A DNA stretch of 64,000 nucleotides from Clostridium sp. HBUAS56010 (GCF_007115105.1 NZ_SULJ01000009.1:88070-152069), one strand, 5' to 3'; positions 54,083 through 62,685 are shown, numbered from the stretch's first letter. Translations and numbers: made by a program. The notes: generated from the letters alone by a model not told the origin.

Positions 54083-55438
54083 TCAGGAAATTAAATGTCC
54101 CTGTTTTCTCATTACCTCTATCACCTGGTCCACATATTTCTCGCATGTGCTTAACTCTCCGGCTTCTACCATAACCCGGACCACTGGCTCTGTCCCTGAT
54201 TGGCGAAGGAGAATTCTTCCGCTTTCTCCCAGCGCTTCTCCTACCTGTTCCACTTCTGCTTTTACTGCTTCATCTTCCTGGGCGGCTGTCTTATCATGGA
54301 CTTTTACATTCTTTAATACCTGAGGGTATATCTCAAGTTCTGAAACCAGCTTTCCAAGGTTTTCTTTTTTCTCAAGAATTACCTCCATAACCTTTAAAGA
54401 AGTGAGAATGCCATCTCCTGTCGTGGCATGTTTGCTGAAAATAATATGACCGGACTGTTCTCCGCCCAGACAGTTTCCATAGGTGGACATATTCTCGTAT
54501 ACATACTTATCTCCAACTGCTGTTTTATCGTATTCAATGCCTTCTCTCTCAAATGCCTTATAAAGACCGAAGTTGGACATAATGGTGGTTACGACTTTGT
54601 TGTTTTTTAAGGTTCCCTGCTCTTTCATATACTTTCCGCAGATATATAAAATGCCGTCTCCGTCCACGACCTGACCGTTCTCATCCACTGCAATGCAGCG
54701 GTCCGCGTCACCATCATAGGCAAATCCAACATCAGCACCCACTTCTTTTACAAACTTCTGGAGCTGACCGATATGGGTAGAACCGCATCCGGTGTTGATG
54801 TTCAGCCCGTTTGGCTCATTGCTGATTACATGAGTCTCGGCTCCAAGTGCGTCAAACACATTCTTTGCAATGGCAGAAGCGCTTCCGTTGGCACAGTCAA
54901 GAGCTACTTTTTTATTCTTAAAGGATCTGGTGGCTATGGAAATCAGATAACCAATATAGCGGTTTCTTCCTGCTGCAAAGTCTACGGTCCTGCCAATACG
55001 GTCCTGTTTTGCAAAAGGAAGTTCCTCCATCTCCCCTTCCAGATATTTTTCTATCTCTGTTATCACTCTCTCTTCCAGCTTTTCCCCTTTTTCATTGATG
55101 ACCTTGATCCCGTTGTCATAATAAGGATTATGACTGGCAGAAATCATGATTCCACAGGCAAATCCTTCGGTTCTTACAACATAAGAAACGCTTGGAGTGG
55201 TGGTTACATGAAGAAGGTAAGCATCTGCCCCGGAAGCGGTCAGACCTGCAACCAGAGAATATTCAAACATATAACTGCTTCGTCTCGTATCTTTTCCTAT
55301 TACAATTCTGCAAACTTCACCGGGATTCTTCTTCCCATAATACCAGCCTAAAAAACGGCCTACTTTATAGGCATGCTCCACCGTAAGTGTGACATTGGCT
55401 TCTCCCCGGAAGCCGTCAGTTCCAAAATATTTACCCAT
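54083..55438 (-). CDS. glmM: Phosphoglucosamine mutase
   Basis: 451-residue enzyme converting glucosamine 6-phosphate to glucosamine 1-phosphate for UDP-GlcNAc. KYFGTDGFRGEAN starts the protein; the phosphoserine is S102 in ISASHNPYYDNG, and the metal loop is YDGDADRCIAVD. The C-terminal phosphate loop is LRQSGTEPVVRVMVE. Length and motifs match GlmM rather than phosphomannomutase. It supplies precursors for peptidoglycan and the neighbouring glycan genes. Confidence 0.95.
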   Translation of the reverse strand: MGKYFGTDGFRGEANVTLTVEHAYKVGRFLGWYYGKKNPGEVCRIVIGKDTRRSSYMFEYSLVAGLTASGADAYLLHVTTTPSVSYVVRTEGFACGIMISASHNPYYDNGIKVINEKGEKLEERVITEIEKYLEGEMEELPFAKQDRIGRTVDFAAGRNRYIGYLISIATRSFKNKKVALDCANGSASAIAKNVFDALGAETHVISNEPNGLNINTGCGSTHIGQLQKFVKEVGADVGFAYDGDADRCIAVDENGQVVDGDGILYICGKYMKEQGTLKNNKVVTTIMSNFGLYKAFEREGIEYDKTAVGDKYVYENMSTYGNCLGGEQSGHIIFSKHATTGDGILTSLKVMEVILEKKENLGKLVSELEIYPQVLKNVKVHDKTAAQEDEAVKAEVEQVGEALGESGRILLRQSGTEPVVRVMVEAGELSTCEKYVDQVIEVMRKQGHLIS

Positions 55439-55503
55439 ATCATATCTCCTTTTTTAAAGTCTGCAGTTCATACAGAATTATATGTAATATATCATAATGC
55501 TCC

Positions 55504-56283
55504 CTAATTTTCAACAGAAGCTGTCTCGCATGCGTACAGTATGGTTCTGGCATCAGGAAATTCATAGCTGCACGTTACAAAGGACCAGAGACGCTTTATT
55601 CCTTCATCCGGTTTCTGATAAAAGGAACCATTCCCGGTCATCTTTTCTGTGTACGTTAAAAATTCTTCTTCTGTATCAAAACGGGTTCTCCTGCGCTCTC
55701 CTGCAGGTTCCGTGTAAAGAACCGTTACGGGACGTAGCTGATACTCCCTGTCCGGGGTGTACACGGTGATTTTCTGGTGTTCTTTAAAAAATGTCTCGTT
55801 CTTATACTTTATGATATCCTTAAACATGGTGCCATTTTTCATATGATGTCCGTATAAAATATTATGTTTTCCGGAAAAATCAGGCTCACTTTCATAATCA
55901 AGGAACACGGTTCCGGAAGGGCTTTTTCCGCCTTCAAAGTCCCGTTCCAGATAAGTCTCATTGTTATCCGTCTGTACAACAGGATAGTCTATGGTGGTTC
56001 CCTCAATTCTGATCCAGCCCACCACATCTGGATTTATCTCTTTTAAATGTTCAAAATCAATAGGGGACACATAGGGCTTTTCCTCTTCTGTCTGGTTCTG
56101 TGGCTCCTGCTCCTCCTCTGTGGACTCCTCCTTGGTGCTTTCCCTTGCAATCCGTGCAAGGTCTTCCTGCTGGCGTTTTTCTCGTTCTTTACTATTATAA
56201 TCGGAATAAAGCAGACTCACACCTGCTGCCAGGAAAACAACTGCCAACAGGAGAAAAACAATGGGTGATTTCCTCTTTTTCAT
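55504..56283 (-). CDS. srtB: Class B sortase
   Basis: 259 aa. An N-terminal membrane anchor (~7-27) and acidic Glu-rich linker (~30-75) lead to a sortase domain with NILYGHHMKNGTMF (catalytic His), FVTCSYEF (catalytic Cys) and DARTIL (catalytic Arg), as in SrtB. It cleaves a sorting signal and links proteins to the wall or builds pili. No LPxTG- or NPQTN-type substrate is encoded nearby; the CW_binding proteins of this window lack a sorting signal. Confidence 0.93.
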   Translation of the reverse strand: MKKRKSPIVFLLLAVVFLAAGVSLLYSDYNSKEREKRQQEDLARIARESTKEESTEEEQEPQNQTEEEKPYVSPIDFEHLKEINPDVVGWIRIEGTTIDYPVVQTDNNETYLERDFEGGKSPSGTVFLDYESEPDFSGKHNILYGHHMKNGTMFKDIIKYKNETFFKEHQKITVYTPDREYQLRPVTVLYTEPAGERRRTRFDTEEEFLTYTEKMTGNGSFYQKPDEGIKRLWSFVTCSYEFPDARTILYACETASVEN

Positions 56284-56321
56284 GGATATTCCCTCTTTCG
56301 ATTTTTTCCAAATCTTCCTTA

Positions 56322-56350
56322 ATTATAGCTTATCTATTAAAAAATCTCAA
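56322..56350 (-). promoter_or_regulatory. Promoter for the sortase gene
   Basis: Minus strand -35 TTGAGA (56345-56350), 17-base spacer, -10 TATAAT (56322-56327). Confidence 0.72.
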
Positions 56351-56367
56351 TCTTTTGTAAGCTCTGC

Positions 56368-56396
56368 TAGACTTTTCCTTTTTTTTTCTATATACT
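56368..56396 (+). promoter_or_regulatory. Promoter for the BTAD regulator
   Basis: -35 TAGACT (56368-56373), 17-base T-rich spacer, -10 TATACT (56391-56396), about 33 bases before the start codon. It lies back-to-back with the sortase promoter. Confidence 0.65.
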
Positions 56397-56428
56397 TTAA
56401 ATAAGAAAATGTCATTTTGGAGATGCTT

Positions 56429-57634
56429 ATGAAAAATCAGGAAACTGTCATCTATGTTAATATGCTGGGAGGATTCTCCATATCCATCGGGGACAAGTCC
56501 ATTGTAGACCAGAACAATCAGGCGAAAAAGCCATGGAGTCTTTTAGAATATTTAATTACGTTCCGTGGCCGGGACATTCCGGTTGAGGAGCTGATTGACC
56601 TGTTCTGGAAGGACGAAGCCAGCAATAATCCGGCAGGCGCCTTAAAAACGCTTATGTTCCGCGTCCGGAAGCTCTTAGAACCTCTTGGTTACCCTACCCA
56701 GGAACTGATTTTCCAGAACCGGAAGGCTTATGGCTGGACCAGGGACTTCCTTACCGTCTGCGATGCGGACAAGTTTGAGGATCTTTGTATTCAGTCGGAA
56801 TCGTCAGAGATTTCAAGGGAAGAATGCCTTTCTCTTTGTCTGGAAGCCTTCTCTTTATATAAAGGAAACTTTCTCCCAAAGTCCGAATGGGAATCCTGGG
56901 TGGTGCCCATTCATACCTATTACCACACCATATATCAGAAGCTGGTGAACCGGATTCTCACATTGCTTGATGAGAAAAAGGATTATCCCACCATGATTGA
57001 CGTCTGTCAGCAGACCATCTCCATTGATCCTTATGGAGAGGACGCCCATTATTATCTGATCTGTGCTTTATATCAGAGCGGAAATCAGCTCATGGCGCTG
57101 GAACACTATCAGAGAGTCAACGACATGTTCTATAACGAATTTGCCATTACACCTTCTCTCCGGTTCAAGGAACTTTATAAATTAATCAGCGACAAGAAAC
57201 ATGGTATTACCATGGACTTAAGTACGATCCGGGACATTTTACTGGAAGGCAGTACGAGAAAAGGCGCATTCTGCTGTGAACCGTCTGTATTCCGGGATAT
57301 TTACCAGTTGGAGACAAGAGCCATTGAACGGACCGGGGATTCGATCTTTTTATGCCTTTTAACCATCAGCAATTTAAAAGGAGACCTTCTAAAGCCGGCT
57401 GTTCAGACGAGAGCCATGGACGAGCTTGGGGAAGCCATCAGAAACTCCCTGCGAAGAGGCGATATCTTCAGCCGTTACAGCGTAAGCCAGTACTTAATGC
57501 TGTTACCTACAGCGACTTACGAAAATGGAGAAAAAGTCTTGAAGCGGATTATCCAGAATTTTAAAAAGGAATATTCAAGAAAAGATTTATCCATTACATA
57601 TTCTCTCCAAAGTGTCACTCCCCATCAGGATTGA
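56429..57634 (+). CDS. BTAD-type transcriptional regulator with degenerate GGDEF-like C-terminal domain
   Basis: 401 aa from ATG 56429, with GGAG 6 bases upstream (an in-frame TTG at 56417 overlaps that site). Residues ~8-105 form an OmpR/SARP-like winged helix (YVNMLGGFSISIG, KKPWSLLEYL, GALKTLMFRVRKLL). Residues ~110-255 form a BTAD/TPR helical domain ending FKELYKLI. Residues ~300-395 look like a GGDEF-type cyclase fold: RRGDIFSRYSVSQYLMLLP has RYSVSQY (349-355) where RxGGDEF would be, so it should be catalytically dead. It may bind a nucleotide or protein signal. Target genes are unknown; mgsA follows 42 bases downstream. Confidence 0.8.
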   Translation: MKNQETVIYVNMLGGFSISIGDKSIVDQNNQAKKPWSLLEYLITFRGRDIPVEELIDLFWKDEASNNPAGALKTLMFRVRKLLEPLGYPTQELIFQNRKAYGWTRDFLTVCDADKFEDLCIQSESSEISREECLSLCLEAFSLYKGNFLPKSEWESWVVPIHTYYHTIYQKLVNRILTLLDEKKDYPTMIDVCQQTISIDPYGEDAHYYLICALYQSGNQLMALEHYQRVNDMFYNEFAITPSLRFKELYKLISDKKHGITMDLSTIRDILLEGSTRKGAFCCEPSVFRDIYQLETRAIERTGDSIFLCLLTISNLKGDLLKPAVQTRAMDELGEAIRNSLRRGDIFSRYSVSQYLMLLPTATYENGEKVLKRIIQNFKKEYSRKDLSITYSLQSVTPHQD

Positions 57635-57676
57635 CCATATAAAGAGAATGATATTTTACCACCAGGAGGAAACATC

Positions 57677-58150
57677 ATGTTAAAAGACGATTTTATTACA
57701 CTTACCCTGCAAAAAGAAAAGAACATTGCACTGATTGCCCATGACAGCAAAAAGCAGGACCTGATCCAGTGGTGCAAGGATCACCTTGATACACTAAAAA
57801 AACACACCCTTTGCGGAACCGGTACAACTGCACGCATGATTACAGAGCAGACAGGTCTTCGGGTAAAAGGATATAACAGCGGTCCTTTAGGCGGCGACCA
57901 GCAGATCGGTGCAAAGATCGTGGAGGGCCGGGTTGACCTGGTTATCTTCTTCTCTGACCCGCTGACTGCACAGCCTCATGATCCCGATGTAAAAGCACTG
58001 CTTCGAATCGCTGAGGTATATGATATTCCCATTGCCAATACAAAAGCAACGGCTGACTTTGTAATTACCTCTCCCCTCATGGATACAACTTATGAGCATG
58101 AAGTGATAAACTTTAAAAAGAATGTCCAGGACCGTGCAAGTACTTTATAA
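57677..58150 (+). CDS. mgsA: Methylglyoxal synthase
   Basis: 157-residue enzyme converting dihydroxyacetone phosphate to methylglyoxal and phosphate. IALIAHDSKK (~17-26), CGTGTTARMI (phosphate-binding), GPLGGDQQIGAKI (catalytic Asp at 74) and FFSDPLTAQPHDPDVKALLR in two parts (FFSDPLTAQPH and DPDVKALLR) match MgsA exactly in order and length. An AGGAGG site lies just upstream. It relieves sugar-phosphate overload and shares its upstream neighbour's direction, possibly the same transcript. Confidence 0.95.
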   Translation: MLKDDFITLTLQKEKNIALIAHDSKKQDLIQWCKDHLDTLKKHTLCGTGTTARMITEQTGLRVKGYNSGPLGGDQQIGAKIVEGRVDLVIFFSDPLTAQPHDPDVKALLRIAEVYDIPIANTKATADFVITSPLMDTTYEHEVINFKKNVQDRASTL

Positions 58151-58180
58151 ATTTTATTTTGATATTCTTAAATGTATGAA

Positions 58181-58218
58181 AAAGGCAGACCCCTTTGAGA
58201 CGGGACCTGCCTTATCTT
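58181..58218. terminator. Bidirectional terminator between mgsA and the HD hydrolase gene
   Basis: Hairpin AAGGCAG/CTGCCTT with additional CCC/GGG pairing (58181-58214), T4-T5 on the plus-strand side and T-rich sequence on the minus-strand side. Confidence 0.8.
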
Positions 58219-58226
58219 TTTGTAAT

Positions 58227-58757
58227 TTATCCAAATACTGTTTTACATAAAAAAGCATATTCCTCATAGGCAGAATAATCTTCCAGACCAGTGAGCCGGT
58301 CCAGAACGCCTTTGTAATACCAGGCATGCTCTGATTTATTCTTTTCATTAAAGCGCTGCCACACCTGGTCACCCAGAAGGAGACAGTCTCTTGCTGTCGC
58401 ACGGATATTGCTGAGCTTGTCCGCCAGTACTAACATCTTACATTCTATGGAAGCCTCTTCTAAATGACAAAGCGTTCTGCTCTTACGCTCTTTCCAGCTT
58501 TTTGTTTTATCTTCCGTCTCTTCCATGACCAGCCTGGCTACCCGGGAGCCAAATTCTGCCTGAAGCTCCGATTCAAGAACCCCGGCATCTTCCACCACAT
58601 CGTGGAGGAGTGCGGCACAGATCAGTTCCTCGTCTGATACCATCATGGAAACAATGACTGCAGTCTCTAACGGATGGACGATATAGGGAATCTGCGTACC
58701 CTTGCGGTAAGTTCCCTCATGAGACCTGGCTGCAAACGCAGCCGCTTTCTCGACCAT
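58227..58757 (-). CDS. HD-domain hydrolase (MESH1/SpoT-hydrolase-like)
   Basis: 176 aa. The metal-binding HD pattern is visible as AARSHEG, YIVHPLETA (His28), LLHDVVEDAG (H52, D53) and VLADKLSNIRA (late Asp), matching the stand-alone (p)ppGpp-hydrolase-like HD_4 family. No synthetase domain is present. It probably degrades (p)ppGpp or a related nucleotide in the cytoplasm; substrate not proven. It ends at the bidirectional terminator facing mgsA. Confidence 0.85.
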   Translation of the reverse strand: MVEKAAAFAARSHEGTYRKGTQIPYIVHPLETAVIVSMMVSDEELICAALLHDVVEDAGVLESELQAEFGSRVARLVMEETEDKTKSWKERKSRTLCHLEEASIECKMLVLADKLSNIRATARDCLLLGDQVWQRFNEKNKSEHAWYYKGVLDRLTGLEDYSAYEEYAFLCKTVFG

Positions 58758-58854
58758 ACTGATTCTCCTTTTGTTGTTTTCTAATATACTAACACAATTT
58801 ACCGGGTTTTAATAGTCAGTATTTTTAGTTTCTGCAGAAAAAAGAAATATATGA

Positions 58855-58883
58855 TTGACTTTTTCTTATTCCTATGATAGAAT
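58855..58883 (+). promoter_or_regulatory. Promoter for the cold-shock gene
   Basis: -35 TTGACT (58855-58860), 17-base spacer, -10 TAGAAT (58878-58883). Predicted transcript start near 58890 leaves a leader of about 120 nt. Confidence 0.75.
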
Positions 58884-58912
58884 AAATTAGTATGTTAAAT
58901 AAAGTTTTGATT

Positions 58913-58970
58913 TCGCATGTATTTGTAAGTCATTATTTCATTGATGATTTACAAATATATGCGATTTTTT
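58913..58970 (+). promoter_or_regulatory. Terminator-like hairpin in the cold-shock gene leader
   Basis: A 16-base-pair stem (58913-58928 with 58949-58964; TCGCAT...ATGCGA ends) with a 20-base loop is followed immediately by six T (58965-58970). It lies between the promoter and the coding start at 59012. It has the form of an intrinsic terminator or temperature-sensitive leader structure, suggesting attenuation or an RNA thermosensor. Confidence 0.65.
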
Positions 58971-59011
58971 GCTTTATTCTGAGATACACTAAAATTAAGG
59001 AGGTATCTTTC

Positions 59012-59212
59012 TTGAAAAAAGGTACAGTAAAATGGTTTAATGCACAAAAGGGTTTTGGATTTATCTGTGATGAAGAAGGAAATGACATATTCGTTCATTT
59101 TTCCGGTCTCACAATGGAAGGTTTTAAAGCTTTAGAAGATGGCCAGTCTGTTATTTTTGAGACAACCAATGGCAATCGTGGCCTGCAGGCTGTTAATGTT
59201 CAAATCGCATAA
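59012..59212 (+). CDS. csp: Cold-shock protein (CspA/CspB family)
   Basis: 66 aa from TTG 59012, with AGGAGGT 7 bases upstream. [16 protein letters not shown] contains RNP1 (KGFGFI) and DIFVHFS contains RNP2, the nucleic-acid-binding motifs of this single OB-fold protein. It binds single-stranded RNA/DNA and melts mRNA structure at low temperature. An in-frame upstream ATG at 58892 would add 40 unrelated residues across the leader hairpin and is rejected. The structured leader points to post-transcriptional or autoregulatory control. Confidence 0.95.
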   Translation: MKKGTVKWFNAQKGFGFICDEEGNDIFVHFSGLTMEGFKALEDGQSVIFETTNGNRGLQAVNVQIA

Positions 59213-59334
59213 TCTTTTATCGTATGAATACACACATCTAATGGATTCCGTTTTAAATACCAAATTGATAAAGTAGATATAAGCCCACTTTCTGTATTTT
59301 AAAAAGTCAGAGCAATGTTTAAAGATTACAGCTA

Positions 59335-59369
59335 AGTCAGCAAGGTTTATTATATATTCCTTGCTGACT
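59335..59369. repeat. Inverted repeat downstream of the cold-shock gene
   Basis: Eleven-base arms AGTCAGCAAGG (59335-59345) and CCTTGCTGACT (59359-59369) with a 13-base AT loop. No T run follows on either strand. It could be a processing or stability hairpin. Confidence 0.5.
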
Positions 59370-59400
59370 CAAACTAAATAATATTATAATGATTCTATAT

Positions 59401-59421
59401 GCACCCCTCAGGTGCTTTTTT
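59401..59421 (+). terminator. Short terminator downstream of the cold-shock gene
   Basis: GCACC-CCTCA-GGTGC (59401-59415), with T7-8 directly after. A compact, plus-strand-oriented terminator. Confidence 0.75.
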
Positions 59422-59447
59422 TATTGCATAGGAACGTTCTTTCTTAA

Positions 59448-60608
59448 TTATATTCCCCAGAACTGTTTTGCAATTTTCTGTCCCTGGTCGATCTTTGCCC
59501 ACTGTTCTTCTTGGGTTAATTCATTTCCTCCGTCGCAGGAAGCGAAACCGCACTGGTGGGAAAGGAGAAGACGGTCTTTGTCGATGATCTGGGATGCTTC
59601 CTCAAGAAGACGGAGAACACGGTCCTCATCATCAAGGGTATTGGTTTTGCTGGAAAGCAGGCCAAGAACAATCTCCACTTCCGGTCTGTCTTTGAATACT
59701 TCAAGGGCTTTTAAGGAACCGGCTCTGTCATCATCCCATTCCAGGAAGAAACGGTCATACTTTAACTGTTTTAAGAACAGTTCGGCAATCTGGGTATAAG
59801 AACCTCCTCCCATGTTTCTGGAATCATAATTTCCCCGGCAGTTATGGGTCCAGATTTTTAATCCCAGACTGTGTCCAAAATCAATCACGGTGTTATTGAT
59901 GCTGACAAACTCTCCTGCAAGCCTTTCTGATTCTCCTTTTGTGACAGTCTCTCCTGTAAATGGAGAATGAGGATTATCATCAGCAAAAAGTTCCCATAAA
60001 CAATCATCAAACTGTAGAATCTTTCCTCCTGCATTTGCAAATTCTTCTACAAACTCTTTATATGCCGTAGTCAGTCCTTCCTTTAATTCATGTTCATCTT
60101 TGTAGACGGAATCTTCTTTTCCCAGGTTGTCAGACCATGATAATTCTCCAAGAATATGAGAAGGAGATGGAATGCAAAGCTTGGTAATATGCCCGTTTGC
60201 CAAGGATGCCAGCCTCTTGTAGACTTTAATAAAGTGGTGATTTTTACCGCTCAGTTTTCCAGTGATCTTTAAACCGATATCTTTTCTGGTTTCATATTTA
60301 TTCTGACCATCTTTATCCTGGAATAGATATCCGTGTTCTGCAATATATCGTTTTGCACCACCAAATCCCCATACGAAATCCAGATGCCACAGTGATTTGG
60401 AATATTCTCCGTCAGATATGATTGTCAGACCATGGGCAATCTGCTTTTCAATTACAGCCTTTGTGCTTTCTGCTTCGCATTCTTCATATCCTTTAAAATC
60501 GTCATAAAATGGATAGGTGATATCTTCCCTTTTTTCAATCTCTCTTTTATATTTCAGTAATGGTTCCGGACGAAGTAAACTTCCTACAATTTGAAATTTC
60601 TCACTCAT
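59448..60608 (-). CDS. MetE C-terminal-like protein (cobalamin-independent methionine synthase II family)
   Basis: 386 aa from ATG 60608, with AGGAGG 8 bases upstream; an ATG six bases earlier is too close. It corresponds to the C-terminal catalytic half of MetE only. THNCRGNYDSR and LLSHQCGFAS supply the candidate zinc Cys/His ligands, and FDDCLWELF and SDGEYSK fit the family. Such half-length proteins are common in Firmicutes and may use other methyl donors (for example in S-methyl amino acid metabolism). No SAM riboswitch is visible upstream. It follows a LysR gene on the same strand. Confidence 0.85.
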   Translation of the reverse strand: MSEKFQIVGSLLRPEPLLKYKREIEKREDITYPFYDDFKGYEECEAESTKAVIEKQIAHGLTIISDGEYSKSLWHLDFVWGFGGAKRYIAEHGYLFQDKDGQNKYETRKDIGLKITGKLSGKNHHFIKVYKRLASLANGHITKLCIPSPSHILGELSWSDNLGKEDSVYKDEHELKEGLTTAYKEFVEEFANAGGKILQFDDCLWELFADDNPHSPFTGETVTKGESERLAGEFVSINNTVIDFGHSLGLKIWTHNCRGNYDSRNMGGGSYTQIAELFLKQLKYDRFFLEWDDDRAGSLKALEVFKDRPEVEIVLGLLSSKTNTLDDEDRVLRLLEEASQIIDKDRLLLSHQCGFASCDGGNELTQEEQWAKIDQGQKIAKQFWGI

Positions 60609-60681
60609 AATCATTGCCTCCTGCATGTGTTTTTTTGAATAAACTCATTCTAACACAGAAAGAGGACTTATCGGTAACACC

Positions 60682-60722
60682 AAAAAAATATGATGAGTTA
60701 TAGTTATTAGCTATAGCTCATC
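60682..60722 (-). terminator. Terminator overlapping the lysR stop codon
   Basis: Hairpin arms GATGAGTTATAG and CTATAGCTCATC (60692-60722), with a T7 run on the minus strand (60682-60688). The lysR stop (60711) lies within the hairpin. Confidence 0.75.
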
Positions 60723-61640
60723 ACTTACACTTATGCTGTATTTTGAGACAATGTCTTTTAGTTCCTCCAGATACAAGGATGCCTGTCTGGATAACTGAAT
60801 ATCTTTATGGGAAATCCAGCCAATCTCAATGGTATCCTCCACTTTAAGGGGGACGGCTATAATGTCTTCCCCGTTTAAATCTGCACTGACAATTCCAGTG
60901 GAAATCGTATAACCGTTCAGACCGATCATGAGATTAAAAATAGTCGCTCTGTCTCCTACTCTTATGTCTTTTTTTACATGTTCTGTACTGAGTATCTCTT
61001 CTGAAAAATAAAAAGAGTTGTATTCTCCCTGTTCAAAAGACAGACGGGGATAATCTGCCAGATCTTCTAATGTGACACAGGGTTTTGCTGCAAGGGGATT
61101 TTCCGCACTTATGAACACATGGGGTCTGGCATGAAACAGGGAGTGAAAGTTTAAATTGTTCTCATAGAGCAGTTTTTCAATGACTTTGCGGTTAAACTGG
61201 CTCATGTATAGGATTCCCAAGTCGCTGCGGAGATTTTTAACATCTTCAACGATTTCAAAGGTTCTGGCTTCCCGAAGGGTATACTCATACTCTTCTGCAT
61301 TGGTTTTTTTCACCATATTAACAAAAGCATTCACTGCAAAGGCATAGTGCTGGGTGGAAATGGAGCATAAACGCCTTGAAGGCTTCTTATCCAGCCACCT
61401 CTCTTCCAGCAGTTCGGTCTGCTCCAGTACCTGTCTTGCATATCCTAAAAATTCTCCTCCATCGGTGGTAAGTGAAATTCCTTTGGGGGTTCTGATAAAA
61501 AGCTGATGCTGAATCTCTGTTTCCAGATCTTTTAAGGCGTTGGAAAGGCTGGACTGTGCAATGAATAAACGCTCTGCCGCTTTATTGATGGAACCGCTGT
61601 TTACGGTCTCTATAAAATATCTTAACTGCTGCAGGGTCAT
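60711..61640 (-). CDS. LysR-family transcriptional regulator
   Basis: 309 aa. An N-terminal winged helix-turn-helix (LQQLRYFIETVNSGSINKAAE, in two parts LQQLRYFIETV and SGSINKAAE; then QSSLSNALKDLE) and a C-terminal substrate-binding domain (~90-305) define the LysR family. It is translationally coupled to the DUF1835 gene by a 4-base ATGA overlap. The MetE-like gene lies 102 bases downstream behind a terminator and may be its target, since CysB/MetR-type control of sulfur genes is common; no operator is proven. Confidence 0.9.
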   Translation of the reverse strand: MTLQQLRYFIETVNSGSINKAAERLFIAQSSLSNALKDLETEIQHQLFIRTPKGISLTTDGGEFLGYARQVLEQTELLEERWLDKKPSRRLCSISTQHYAFAVNAFVNMVKKTNAEEYEYTLREARTFEIVEDVKNLRSDLGILYMSQFNRKVIEKLLYENNLNFHSLFHARPHVFISAENPLAAKPCVTLEDLADYPRLSFEQGEYNSFYFSEEILSTEHVKKDIRVGDRATIFNLMIGLNGYTISTGIVSADLNGEDIIAVPLKVEDTIEIGWISHKDIQLSRQASLYLEELKDIVSKYSISVSDEL

Positions 61641-62608
61641 AAGGTCTTGCTCTCCTCTCTTTTTCTGAGCAACCGGTGGTAGGAGGGGCTGTCATCAGGA
61701 GCGGTTGATACTGCTTCTAAGATTCCGTCATCAATGATCTTCTCAATCCGCTGTGCCGCCCAGGCATCGCTGAATCCAGACCGATATTTTAAAAGTATCG
61801 TTCCAATAAGTCTTGCTTCCTGGAATGGCTCGTCTGTATCTGGTATTTCATTTAGAATACAATCATCATAAAAAGCCTGGGAAACGCTGGTCAGCCTTCC
61901 ATTGATCACTGCTCTAAGGGGTGCATTTTCCTGTTTAAGCTGCTTCCAGCAAGAAGCAAATTGGTGGCACAATGCTTTTGAAACAGGTTTTTCCATAGAG
62001 ATGTACCGCCGCCACTCACTGGGCTTTGTCTCTCCCCATTGGGCTCTTTCCACCACCTGTCCATCTTCCATAACTTCCCACTCCGGCAATTTTACTAAAG
62101 TAATCTGCCCAAAATAAGTCCCCCACTGGCTTAACTGATCCATAAACCAATACAAACCACACATTTCATCGGGGTGATTGCTGTACCAGATGCGAAGGGA
62201 TTCTCCTTCTTCCATACGCTTCTTTATTGTCTTTAAGTGATTGGATACACGCTTTGACAGTTCTGCTGCTGCCTGTCCGCCCATAGGATATATCGCATAA
62301 AACTGCTCCAGAACCTGCCTGCGTCTGACCCCTGGTACATCTTCTGAAATATCTCCTGCACTTAAAACCAGATGAAAGGAAAAGATGTCTGAGGGATTAC
62401 CACCTAATGGGACAGATTGTTCCCATTCCATACGTTCCTCTTCTTCTAATTCCCGTCTGGCTTTCTCTATTTTTTCTTCATCTACTGCTCCTTCATCGGA
62501 AAAAGAGACAAACACAGAAGCATTATCAGCCTGATACTCCCCCTTTCCATAATACTGTGCCATTCGAAAGCTTCCGCCTGCACTGTCAGAAAACATAATT
62601 TCAAGCAT
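61637..62608 (-). CDS. DUF1835/DUF3658 domain protein
   Basis: 323 aa. An N-terminal DUF1835 region (LEIMFSDSAGGSFRMAQ, then SGDIS-like LVLSAGDISED) and a C-terminal DUF3658 region (GRLTSVSQAFYDDCIL, EARLIGTILLK) are recognised. The function of the family is unknown. A central WYSNHPDEMCGLYWFMDQL stretch (here WYSNHPDEMCGLYWF) is the conserved DUF1835 core. It is the first gene of a coupled pair with the LysR regulator. Confidence 0.75.
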   Translation of the reverse strand: MLEIMFSDSAGGSFRMAQYYGKGEYQADNASVFVSFSDEGAVDEEKIEKARRELEEEERMEWEQSVPLGGNPSDIFSFHLVLSAGDISEDVPGVRRRQVLEQFYAIYPMGGQAAAELSKRVSNHLKTIKKRMEEGESLRIWYSNHPDEMCGLYWFMDQLSQWGTYFGQITLVKLPEWEVMEDGQVVERAQWGETKPSEWRRYISMEKPVSKALCHQFASCWKQLKQENAPLRAVINGRLTSVSQAFYDDCILNEIPDTDEPFQEARLIGTILLKYRSGFSDAWAAQRIEKIIDDGILEAVSTAPDDSPSYHRLLRKREESKTL

Positions 62609-62685
62609 TTCAGTTCCTCCCTTAATTTGTCTGATTGATGAGCCGCTGTGTTAAAACAGGTACCGCTTTTAAAGTGTGGCACCTA

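Noticed and set aside
54773..55351. 192-codon plus-strand ORF opposite glmM
   Set aside because: Shadow of the conserved GlmM frame; no independent signal.
58892..59011. 40-residue N-terminal extension of the cold-shock protein
   Set aside because: It would span the leader hairpin, lacks a ribosome site, and does not resemble any cold-shock protein; the TTG start with AGGAGGT is preferred.
59335..59369. Terminator at the inverted repeat after csp
   Set aside because: Long arms but no T run on either strand; the real terminator appears to be 59401-59421.
60609..60690. SAM riboswitch before the MetE-like gene
   Set aside because: The 102-base gap holds only a terminator and a weak promoter-like stretch; no SAM-riboswitch core is visible.
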